Below are positions 1 to 7,197 of a stretch of DNA of 64,000 nt, piece by piece; positions within the stretch are counted from its first letter, which is position 1; every line of letters begins with the position of its first letter. The notes under the pieces are model-generated. The model worked only from the letters and a program-made list of their open reading frames with translations, had not been told where the DNA came from and did not search any database. Position numbers and translations under genes: made by a program. The stretch covers positions 558,001 to 622,000 of the forward strand of contig JAXLYE010000004.1 in the NCBI GenBank assembly GCA_046351595.1. The letters are read 5' to 3'. This DNA comes from JAXLYE01 sp046351595 (lineage in GTDB: Bacteria > Myxococcota_A > Polyangia > Palsa-1104 > JAEUJZ01).

Positions 1-731
1 TCGTCATCGGCAACGAGCCGAGCTTCGCGCGCCCGCTCGGCGCCATCATCGCCGACGCGGGTCAGGAGCTCGGCATGCGCCTGGTCGGCGAGCGCATCGT
101 CCGCGAGGGCGCGACCGAGTTCGAGCGCGTGGTGCGCAAGATCGCGCACACCGGACCGGATCTCATCGTCAACGCGCTGCGCGGCGACGCCAACATCTCG
201 TTCTTCCGCGCCCTGATGACCGAGCTGCCGGCGAACAAGCGCCCGGTCACGCTGTCGCTCGCGCTCGACGCGAACGTGATGGAGGGCCTGGCCAGCCTGG
301 ACCTGCGCGGCAGCTTCGTGGCCGCGAGCTACTTCGAGACCGTCGAGCGCCCGCAGAACCGCGAGTTCCTGTCGCGCCTGACCGCGCGCTTCGGCGGCCA
401 CCGGGTCGCCAGCGATGCGATGGCCGCGGCCTACGAGGGCGTGCACCTGTGGGCGCAGGGCGTGCGCGCGACCGGCTCGTTCAGCCCGATCCGGCTGCGG
501 CAGGCGCTGAAAGACCAGACGCTGGAGGGCCCCGCCGGCGTGCTGCGCCTTGATCCCAGCAACGGCCACGCCTGGCGCCCCTATCGGCTGGGCCGCGTGA
601 GCCACACCAACCGCATCGAGATCGTCGAATCCTCGCCGCAGCCGCTGCAGCCGATCCTCTTTCCGCGCACGCGGACGCGCACGCAGTGGGAGGCGCTGCT
701 CACCCGCACCGACTCCGCGGCCGAGCCCTAG
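1..731 (+). CDS. UrtA/AmiC-type branched-chain/amide ligand-binding protein, C-terminal part
   Basis: The reading frame is open from base 3, so the gene starts before the window; about 242 residues are visible. The sequence has the layout of the second lobe of the periplasmic amide/urea-binding family (Peripla_BP_5/6, as in UrtA and AmiC). A segment near AASYFETVERPQNREF is followed by MAAAYEGVHLWAQGV and then by LEGPAGVLRLDPSNGHAW, the typical order of this family. The protein probably binds a small amide, urea or amino acid. In Myxococcota such domains also occur fused behind Ser/Thr kinases, so the missing N-terminal part could be either a signal peptide and first lobe, or a kinase. The gene ends 16 bp from the stop of the convergent DUF4246 gene. 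Family assignment is firm; the ligand is unknown. Confidence 0.75.
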   Translation, partial: VIGNEPSFARPLGAIIADAGQELGMRLVGERIVREGATEFERVVRKIAHTGPDLIVNALRGDANISFFRALMTELPANKRPVTLSLALDANVMEGLASLDLRGSFVAASYFETVERPQNREFLSRLTARFGGHRVASDAMAAAYEGVHLWAQGVRATGSFSPIRLRQALKDQTLEGPAGVLRLDPSNGHAWRPYRLGRVSHTNRIEIVESSPQPLQPILFPRTRTRTQWEALLTRTDSAAEP

Positions 732-747
732 CTGCGCGCGGCGCCGC

Positions 748-2145
748 TCAGTGCTCGCACAGGCTCACGGTGCGGACGTTGAGCGACTGCTTGTGGCGCT
801 TGCGCTCCTCCATGAGCGCGAGGCGCACGGCCAGCGCCTCCTCGCGCGGGATGAGCCCCTGCTGCGGCGGCACCTCGCGCGTCGACGGGATGGTGACGCT
901 CGGGTCGACGAGCCAGAACACGATGACGCGCCGCCGCGCCTCGGTCGCGCCCGCGGCGACTGAGAGCGCGCTGAGCTTGTGGATGTGCGAGTTCGGGAAG
1001 ACCAGCAGCCGGCCCGCCGGCGTCGCCACGCTGCCCAGCGGGATCGTGCCCTCGCCGACGAGCCGCTCGACCGGCGCCGGCCGGCACTGGTCGATGTTCC
1101 AGAACAGGCGCCCGGCCTCCTCGACGGTGTAGGCGCGCTTGAAGCGCAGCTCGCCGCCTTCGAGCGCCTCGTCGCGATCGAGCACGTAGACGCAGGTCGC
1201 GATGATGTGCTCGTGGCTCATGCCCTCGACGTGCCAGACGCCCTCGTGCGTCTCGCCCGCGCCCAGGCGGTACTCGACGATCTTGGGGATGACCAAGAGC
1301 TCGCGGCCGCGCAGCGACGCGGGCGGGGCCGGCCGCGACTTCGCATCCTTCTTGCCCTCGGGCAGCTCGCCCTCGTGCTCGATGTCCTCGATGTCCTCGA
1401 CCCAGAAGCGGGTGCTCTCGACGTAGCCGACCGTGCTCTCGATCAGCGGTAGCGCCGTCGAGAACAGCGCCGCCAGGTCGTCGTAGGTGGCGGCGTGCCG
1501 CGCGCGATCGAGGTTGTTGATGTAGGACTCGATGGTCACGCTGCCGTCCTCGGCGACCCGGAAGGGCGTCGGCAGCCACTGGTAGCGCGAGCTCTCGAAG
1601 GGCCGGCCGAAGCGGTCACGCCCGGGGCTCGGCCCCTTCTTGCGCGGCACCGCCTTCTGCAGCACCGAGCGCCCCTCGATGTACGGGTAGAGCGACGGGT
1701 GCACGAGGTCGCACACGCGCGTCCCGGAGCCCGGGTGGTAGTCGGCGGGCTCCAGGTCGATCAGCCGCTGCACGTCGGCGCGCAGGCGGTCGATCAGCGC
1801 GCTGTCGACCAGCCCGTCCGCGAACGCCACGCCGTCCGGGTCCTTGCGCCGCAGGTGCGACTCCCAGATGCCGCTGATCTCGGGCGACTCCCGCACCGTG
1901 AACCAGCCGTCGCTCTCGACCTCGATGTCCTGCCCCGTCTCCTCGTCCCGCAGGGTCAGGGTGTCCTCGCCGCGCGCGATCACGGTGGCGGAGTCGCCGG
2001 GGAAGGGCTCGCCGCTCGTCGTCTTCACGTCTTCGGGCCGGACTTCGAGGGTGTCGCCCGGCTGCGGGGCGTAGCCCTCGCCGTAGCTCAAGAGCTCATC
2101 GATGAAGGCGTAGTCCGTGGTCTGGGCGAAGTGGATCGATGACAT
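748..2145 (-). CDS. DUF4246 family protein, 2OG-Fe(II) oxygenase-like
   Basis: This 465-residue protein resembles DUF4246, a family best known from fungi and scattered bacteria with a double-stranded beta-helix fold like 2-oxoglutarate/Fe(II) dioxygenases. The segment WHVEGMSHEHIIATCVYVLD (about residues 304-323) carries the family's H-x-E motif. A later FPNSHIHKL and an Arg-rich strand RRRVIVFWL near the end would supply the distal His and the 2-oxoglutarate-binding Arg; the residue roles are inferred. No signal peptide is present, so it is probably cytoplasmic. The first 75 or so residues look like a separate small acidic domain. The ATG is preceded by a GGAG Shine-Dalgarno. It is transcribed away from the regulator at 2350. 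The substrate is unknown. Confidence 0.7.
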   Translation of the reverse strand: MSSIHFAQTTDYAFIDELLSYGEGYAPQPGDTLEVRPEDVKTTSGEPFPGDSATVIARGEDTLTLRDEETGQDIEVESDGWFTVRESPEISGIWESHLRRKDPDGVAFADGLVDSALIDRLRADVQRLIDLEPADYHPGSGTRVCDLVHPSLYPYIEGRSVLQKAVPRKKGPSPGRDRFGRPFESSRYQWLPTPFRVAEDGSVTIESYINNLDRARHAATYDDLAALFSTALPLIESTVGYVESTRFWVEDIEDIEHEGELPEGKKDAKSRPAPPASLRGRELLVIPKIVEYRLGAGETHEGVWHVEGMSHEHIIATCVYVLDRDEALEGGELRFKRAYTVEEAGRLFWNIDQCRPAPVERLVGEGTIPLGSVATPAGRLLVFPNSHIHKLSALSVAAGATEARRRVIVFWLVDPSVTIPSTREVPPQQGLIPREEALAVRLALMEERKRHKQSLNVRTVSLCEH

Positions 2146-2331
2146 TCGGGCTCCAGCGGGTGCGGGTTTTCGAGCGCGAGATCAGTCCGGAAGGCGGCAG
2201 GTCTCCGAGAGAGACTCCGCGGGATCCGCGAGGAAGAAGGTAGCCAAGCGGGCAGGTGATTGAAAGGAGGAAGTAGGCGGAGCGCCCGGAGCCCGCGCCG
2301 CTGTTCGGGCGTGACAAGCATACGCTCCATG

Positions 2332-2351
2332 ATGTAAAGCCTGCGCTACAT
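2332..2351. promoter_or_regulatory. 20-bp imperfect palindrome over the start of the HTH regulator gene
   Basis: ATGTA at 2332-2336 is mirrored by TACAT at 2347-2351, and internal GC pairs are also symmetric (pattern ATGTA-nn-GC-nn-GC-nn-TACAT). The right arm includes the ATG start codon at 2350. It lies in the 204-bp region between two divergent genes, a usual place for an autoregulatory operator of an XRE-type protein. Binding is inference. Confidence 0.4.
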
Positions 2352-3456
2352 GGGTCAGACAGGGTCGAACCAGGTCCGGGCGCTGCGCGAGGAGCGCGGG
2401 CTCTCGCAGGGGGCGCTCGCCGGCGCCGCCAGCCTGTCCCGGCAGAGCGTGAGCGCGATCGAGGCGGGGCGCGCGGTGCCGGCGGTGGACGTGGCGCTGC
2501 GCCTCGCCCGCGCGCTCGACTGCAGCGTCGAGGAGCTGTTCGGGTACGGCGAAGCCGCGGGCTCGCTCACGGCCGAGCCGGCGAGCCCCGCGGTGAGCGG
2601 CCGGGTCGCGCTCGCGCACGTGGCCGGGCGCTGGGTCGCGCACCCGCTCGACGGGCTGAGCGCGGGCCGGGCCGCCGACGCTGTGGTCGTGCGTGCCGGG
2701 GCGCGGCGGGTCGAGGTCGAGCTTTTGCGCACGCCCGCGGACGCCGCCGAGAGCATCGTGCTCATGGGCTGCGCGCCGGCGCTCGGGCTGCTGGCGGATC
2801 GGCTCAACGGGCGCCGCGGCCCGGGGCGGTTCTTGTGGCTGCCGCGCTCGAGCACGCAGGCGCTGCAGGCGCTGGCGCACCACCAGGCGCACGTCGCCGG
2901 TGTGCACCTGGTCGATGAGGACACCGGCGAGGCCAACGTCCCGGACGTGCGCCGGCACGCGCGCCGCGGCGCCCTGGTGGTGATCACGCTAGCGCGCTGG
3001 GAAGCCGGGCTCTTGACCGCGCCGCACAACCCCAAGCGCATCCGCGCGGCCGCGCAGCTCGGTCGCAAGGGGCTGCGCCTGGTGTCGCGCGAGCCGGGCT
3101 CCGGGGCGCGCCGCCTGCTCGAGCGCGAGCTGCGGCGTGCCGGGCTGCCGCTGCGGCTCCTTGCGCAGGCGCCGGTCCAGGCGACCGGGCACCTGGAGGT
3201 CGCGCAGGCGGTCGCGCACGGCTCCTGCGACGTCGGGGTGGCGACGCGCGACGCGGCGCTGGCGTTCGGCCTCGAGTTCATCCCGCTCGCCGAGGAGCGC
3301 TACGACCTGGCGCTGTCGGCCGACCAGCTCGCGGATCCGCGGCTGGTGCGCCTGCTGGACATGCTGAGCACCGCGGCGTTCCGCCGGGACCTGTCCTCGC
3401 TGGGCTACGACCCGCAGGCGTGCGGCCAGCGCGTGGCCGAGCTGCGCGTCGCCTGA
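2350..3456 (+). CDS. XRE-type HTH regulator with ModA-like (PBP, PF12727) binding domain
   Basis: 368 residues. Residues about 8-60 form a classic HTH_3/XRE domain (LREERGLSQGALA, then SLSRQSVSAIEAGRAVP, then LARALDCSVEELF). From about residue 140 to the end it matches the PBP-like domain PF12727, related to the molybdate/tungstate-binding proteins ModA and TupA. The hallmark REPGSGARRLLERELRRAG and the final YDLALSADQ region are present. Such one-component regulators sense an oxyanion or small ligand in the cytoplasm. It is the first gene of a tightly spaced plus-strand run: the next gene starts 22 bp downstream, so it probably controls the following envelope genes. No modABC genes lie nearby. 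A palindrome covers its own start codon. The ligand is not known. Confidence 0.8.
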   Translation: MGQTGSNQVRALREERGLSQGALAGAASLSRQSVSAIEAGRAVPAVDVALRLARALDCSVEELFGYGEAAGSLTAEPASPAVSGRVALAHVAGRWVAHPLDGLSAGRAADAVVVRAGARRVEVELLRTPADAAESIVLMGCAPALGLLADRLNGRRGPGRFLWLPRSSTQALQALAHHQAHVAGVHLVDEDTGEANVPDVRRHARRGALVVITLARWEAGLLTAPHNPKRIRAAAQLGRKGLRLVSREPGSGARRLLERELRRAGLPLRLLAQAPVQATGHLEVAQAVAHGSCDVGVATRDAALAFGLEFIPLAEERYDLALSADQLADPRLVRLLDMLSTAAFRRDLSSLGYDPQACGQRVAELRVA

Positions 3457-3478
3457 AGGCCGCCGCAAAGGAGACCCC

Positions 3479-4714
3479 GTGACCTGCCTTCGATCCAGAG
3501 CCTGCTCCCGGCGATCGCCGCGCCGCGCGATCCCGCGCTGGCCGTCGCTCGCGCTGCTCGTGCTCGTGACCTTGGGGACAGGCGCCCGCGGGCTCGCGCA
3601 GCCGGCCTGCGACGATCCGGTGAACCTGCCCAACCCAATATTTCTTACGGTCGGGGACACGCAGATCAACCTGATGCGCGAGCTCGGCGCGCGGCTGCGC
3701 GACAGCGAGCAGATCACCCTGATCTGGCGCGCGACGGGCTCGTGCACCAACCTCGACACGCTCTACGGCGACGTGCGGATGAGCGGCAACTTCTCGTACA
3801 TCCCCGCCGGCTACGATCCGAAGGTCACGCCGACGCCGCCTTTGTGCACCGTGCCCGCGCCCGGGGTGCTCGCGGACCTCGCCAACTCGATCGTCTTCCC
3901 CGAGATCTGCCCGAGCCCGCGGCCCGCCGACGTGCTGGACACGCCGGGCCCGGTGCAGTCCTTCGTGTTCGTGGTCCCTTCCGCCAGCGCGCAGACCGCG
4001 ATCACCGCGGAGGAGGCGTACTTCGCCTTCGGCTTCGGCCGCGACGGACAGGTCGCGCCGTGGCTGGACAACAGTCTGCTGTTCACGCGCCCGGTCACCA
4101 AGGGGACGATCCTCAGCATGGGCGCCTCGATCGGCGTGCCCGCGGGTAAGTGGCAGGGCGTGCGCGTCGAGCTGTCGCAGGATCTCGCGAGCCGACTCGG
4201 CGCGGCGCCTATGCCCGAGCGCGCGCTCGGGATCCTCGGCTCCGAGGTCTACGACGGCTACCGCACGACGCTGCGCGCGCTGGCGTTCCGCGCCTACAAG
4301 CAGACGCGCGCCTTCTGGCCGGACTCGACGCCGAGCGCCTTCGACAAGCAGAACGTGCGCGATGGGCACTACCACCTGTGGTCGTATACGCACTGGCTGC
4401 AGCGCACGGACGCGCAGGGCCGGCCGCGCAAGGCGCTGGCGCAGCGGGTCGTCGATCTGCTCGTCGGCCGCGCCGTGCCGCCGCCGCGCTTCGAGCCGCT
4501 GGAGGCGACGGTGAAGGTCGGCCTGGTCCCGCGCTGCGCCATGCGCGTCGAGCGCAGCCGCGAAGGCGGCGACTTCTCGCTCTACCAAGACCAGGAGCCG
4601 TGCGGCTGCTACTTCGAGTCACGCGCCACCGGCAGCACGCGCTGCAAGCCGTGCGCGGACAGCGCGGCCTGCCGCGGCGGCACCTGCCGACACGGCTTCT
4701 GCGAGGAGCGCTGA
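3479..4714 (+). CDS. Exported PstS-like substrate-binding protein with Cys-rich C-terminus
   Basis: 411 residues from a GTG preceded by AAAGGAG at 3467-3473. A basic N-terminus plus a hydrophobic segment (LALLVLVTLGTGARGLAQ) gives a signal peptide cleaved near residue 40. The mature start, NPIFLTVGDTQINLMRELG followed by IWRATGSCTNLDTLYG, resembles the Myxococcota branch of PstS-like (PBP_like_2) proteins, in which an oxyanion site is built around the S/T-rich GS segment. The last 60 residues hold eight cysteines in short spacing (CGCYFES, CKPCADSAAC, CRHGFC), a disulfide-rich tail not found in classical PstS. It is two bases from the next gene. A role in binding phosphate or a similar anion in the periplasm or at the cell surface is inferred. 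Confidence 0.6.
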   Translation: MTCLRSRACSRRSPRRAIPRWPSLALLVLVTLGTGARGLAQPACDDPVNLPNPIFLTVGDTQINLMRELGARLRDSEQITLIWRATGSCTNLDTLYGDVRMSGNFSYIPAGYDPKVTPTPPLCTVPAPGVLADLANSIVFPEICPSPRPADVLDTPGPVQSFVFVVPSASAQTAITAEEAYFAFGFGRDGQVAPWLDNSLLFTRPVTKGTILSMGASIGVPAGKWQGVRVELSQDLASRLGAAPMPERALGILGSEVYDGYRTTLRALAFRAYKQTRAFWPDSTPSAFDKQNVRDGHYHLWSYTHWLQRTDAQGRPRKALAQRVVDLLVGRAVPPPRFEPLEATVKVGLVPRCAMRVERSREGGDFSLYQDQEPCGCYFESRATGSTRCKPCADSAACRGGTCRHGFCEER

Positions 4715-4716
4715 GC

Positions 4717-5016
4717 ATGCGTACGCGTACGATCGACCGGCCCGGGACGCGCCTGCGCCGGCTGCGGCGCGCCGGGATGAGGGTCCTGCTTCCCGGGCTG
4801 CTGCTCGCGCTGCACGCGGGCTGTCCGGGAGACTCCGGCGCGCTCATGGCGGAGGACCGACCGGACCTCGGTGCGCCGCCACCGGATCGGGCCTGCGTCC
4901 CCTCGCCGCGCACCCACGTCGAGATCCTCAACGCGTGCACCGATGCGCAGTCCGTGGACAAGCGCGTGGTGCTGCCGCTCCTGCGCCCGGATGGCACGCT
5001 GCCGCCGCTCCCCTAG
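4717..5016 (+). CDS. Small lipoprotein of unknown function
   Basis: 99 residues. A basic, Arg-rich N-terminus is followed by LLPGLLLALHAGC, a good lipobox (LHAGC) that would anchor the mature protein of about 62 residues by its Cys. The mature part is Pro-rich with further cysteines and ends in LRPDGTLPPLP. It starts two bases after the PstS-like gene and overlaps the start of the porin gene by 26 bp, so the three are surely co-transcribed. Short partner lipoproteins of this kind are common next to such exported binding proteins in Myxococcota. I do not recognise a named family. Confidence 0.6.
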   Translation: MRTRTIDRPGTRLRRLRRAGMRVLLPGLLLALHAGCPGDSGALMAEDRPDLGAPPPDRACVPSPRTHVEILNACTDAQSVDKRVVLPLLRPDGTLPPLP

Positions 5017-6325
5017 TCGCGGCTGCGCGCTGCTGCTCGCCCTGCTCGCACCGACGGCGGCGCGGGCCGAAGACGGGGCGCTGGCAGAGCGGGTGGCGCG
5101 GCTCGAGGCCCAGGTGCGTGAGCTCGCCCAGGCGCGCGAGCCCGCGCAGGATCCACGCTCGCCCGTGCTGCGGCTCACAGGCTTCGTCCAGGTGGACGCC
5201 GCGGTGTACCGGCAGGACTCCGAGGATCAGCTGGACGAGGCGACCGGGCAGCCGCTGAACGAGACGCGCTTTGTGATCCGGCGGGCGCGCCTGCGCGCGG
5301 TGAGCGAGTGGCGCTACCTCGGGGCCGCGCTGGAGCTCGACGGCTCGACGGTGCAGGGCGCGCAGGCGCGGCTGCTCGGCGCCGAGGCGTGGGTGCAGTG
5401 GCCGGCCCCGCGCGAGCTGCCGCCGTACGCGCAGCTCGCCGCCGGCCTGTTCAAGATTCCCTTCGGGCGCGAGGTCCTGCAGTACGACCCCGAGCGCCTG
5501 TTCCTGGAGCGCTGCACCGTGGTGCGCGCGCTGTTCCCGGGCGAGTACGATCTGGGCCTGCGCGTGCAGGGCGGCTGGCGCCTGCTGCGCTACGCCGTGG
5601 CCGCGATGAACGGAGCGCCGGCCGGCGAGGCGATGTTCTCGGCGCGTGATCCGAACCGCAGCAAGGATCTGATCGCGCGCCTGGGCATCGACAGCGCGCT
5701 CGGCTCCGCGCTGCGGCTGCGCGTCGGGCTCTCGGGCGTGTACGGCACCGGCTTCAGCCCGGGCACGGCCGCGACCAAGGACGTGCTGACCTGGCGCGAC
5801 GACAACGACGACGGGCAGGTGCAGCCGAGCGAGCTCCAGGTGCTGCGCGGTCGCGCGGCAACACCCTCGCAGAACTTCGACCGCAGCGCGCTCGGTGGCG
5901 ATGCCGAGGTGACGATCGCGCTGCCGCGCCTGGGCGAGCTGCAGCTCGCCGCGGAGATCATCTGGGCCCAGAACCTCGACCGCGGCCTCGTGCCCGCGGA
6001 TCCGATCGCGGCGGGGCGGTCGCTGCGCGAGTTCGGGTACTACGTCGGTTTCACGCAGGCGATCACGCCCTACGCGCGGCTCGGCCTGCGCTTTGATTCC
6101 TACGATCCGGACGCGGATCGGCAGGAGCAGCGCGGCGCCCAGCTCGTCCCGGTGGTCGCAGGCTTCTCGACGCTGGCGGTGACGGCTGCGGTGCAGCACC
6201 CGCGCTTCGGCCGCCTGACCGTGGAGTACGAAAACAGCCGCAACCCGCTCGGCCGCAGCGCCTCGGGAGCACCGACCACGCTCGGTCGCGACGCGGTGAT
6301 CTTGCGCGCGCAGGGGAGCTTCTGA
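4991..6325 (+). CDS. OprO/OprP-type outer-membrane porin
   Basis: 444 residues from the ATG at 4991. This internal start is chosen over the longer open frame because it gives a clean signal peptide (GCALLLALLAPTAARA-EDG), whereas the upstream part is out-of-register translation of the lipoprotein gene. The mature protein begins with a short coiled coil (LAERVARLEAQVRELAQA), typical of trimeric porins. It continues with LRLTGFVQVDAAVYRQD and RFVIRRARLRAVSEW, hallmarks of phosphate-selective porins O and P (PF07396), and ends in the beta-barrel terminal Phe. It would form an anion-preferring pore in the outer membrane. The overlaps with its neighbours show operon membership. A DDNDDGQ acidic stretch about residue 265 may be a metal-binding loop; that is inference. 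Confidence 0.8.
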   Translation: MARCRRSPSRGCALLLALLAPTAARAEDGALAERVARLEAQVRELAQAREPAQDPRSPVLRLTGFVQVDAAVYRQDSEDQLDEATGQPLNETRFVIRRARLRAVSEWRYLGAALELDGSTVQGAQARLLGAEAWVQWPAPRELPPYAQLAAGLFKIPFGREVLQYDPERLFLERCTVVRALFPGEYDLGLRVQGGWRLLRYAVAAMNGAPAGEAMFSARDPNRSKDLIARLGIDSALGSALRLRVGLSGVYGTGFSPGTAATKDVLTWRDDNDDGQVQPSELQVLRGRAATPSQNFDRSALGGDAEVTIALPRLGELQLAAEIIWAQNLDRGLVPADPIAAGRSLREFGYYVGFTQAITPYARLGLRFDSYDPDADRQEQRGAQLVPVVAGFSTLAVTAAVQHPRFGRLTVEYENSRNPLGRSASGAPTTLGRDAVILRAQGSF

Positions 6326-7197
6326 TGCGCGCCGCGCGAGGCCTCTTGGTGCTGCTGGCGTTGACCGCCGCGTGCGAGACCGCGTCGCCGCTGTCCGCGG
6401 TCACGTCGCTGCTGCGGGTCGAGGGCGCGCAGCGGGTCGAGGGCGCGCCGCCGGCTGGCTTCGGCGGGCCAGGCGTCCGCGGCCTGTCGCTGCTCAGCGC
6501 GGCGGTGTGGCCGGGGCAGCAGGGCAAGCCGCTCGGCGGCACGCTCGACGCGGGGGCGACCGCGGTCTCGCTGTACCTTACGGGCGACCGCAGCCACTTC
6601 ATCCTGCCGGCGGCGCCACCGGACGTGACCGCGCCCGAGCTGCCGACGTTCGCGACCGCGCTCTCCTTCGCGCCGGAGCTGCCCCCGGGGCCGCGCGCGC
6701 TGCAGGTCCAGGCGACGGACGAGCAGGGACGCTACGGCGCACCGCTCGTGCAGGCGCTCTCGGTCGCGGAAGAGCCCTCGCCGCCGGGGGCGCTGGTGTT
6801 CACGCTGCGCTGGCAGCGCGCCGCGGATCTCGATCTGCATGTGGAGGAGCCGAGCGGCTCGGAGATCTGGGCGCGGCGCAAGGGAGCGACGAGCACACCC
6901 GTCGGAGCACCGGAGGCGAGCGCGGGCCACCTCGATGCGGACTCCAACGCGCAGTGTGTGCTCGACGGGCGGCAGCGCGAGAGCGTGATCTATGCCGGTG
7001 CCGTGCCGGCCGGTCGCTACCGGGTGCGCGTGGACACCTTCTCGCTGTGCGGCCAGGCGACCGCGTACTGGCAGCTCGAGGCGCGCGCGCACGGCCTGGT
7101 GCTGGCGACGGCGCGCGGCCAGAGCCTGCCGTCCTCGACGCGCGGCCCGCACGGGCAGGGAGCCGGGGTGCTGGCGCTGGAGGTCGAGCTGCCGTGA
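6325..7197 (+). CDS. Lipoprotein with YfaP/DUF2135-like domain
   Basis: 290 residues; its ATG shares one base with the porin stop codon (TGATG), so translation is coupled. The signal LLVLLALTAAC is a lipobox. The C-terminal half contains LRWQRAADLDLHVEEPSG and later CVLDGRQRESVIYAGAVPAG and YRVRVDTFSLCG. This pattern matches the YfaP/DUF2135 domain (D-x-D-L-H-V-x-x-P, then a P-A-G-x-Y-x-V-x-V strand), a beta-sandwich module found in exported proteins. The N-terminal 150 residues resemble no domain I know. It is probably periplasmic or surface anchored and works with the porin and TonB receptor encoded on either side. Confidence 0.6.
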   Translation: MRAARGLLVLLALTAACETASPLSAVTSLLRVEGAQRVEGAPPAGFGGPGVRGLSLLSAAVWPGQQGKPLGGTLDAGATAVSLYLTGDRSHFILPAAPPDVTAPELPTFATALSFAPELPPGPRALQVQATDEQGRYGAPLVQALSVAEEPSPPGALVFTLRWQRAADLDLHVEEPSGSEIWARRKGATSTPVGAPEASAGHLDADSNAQCVLDGRQRESVIYAGAVPAGRYRVRVDTFSLCGQATAYWQLEARAHGLVLATARGQSLPSSTRGPHGQGAGVLALEVELP

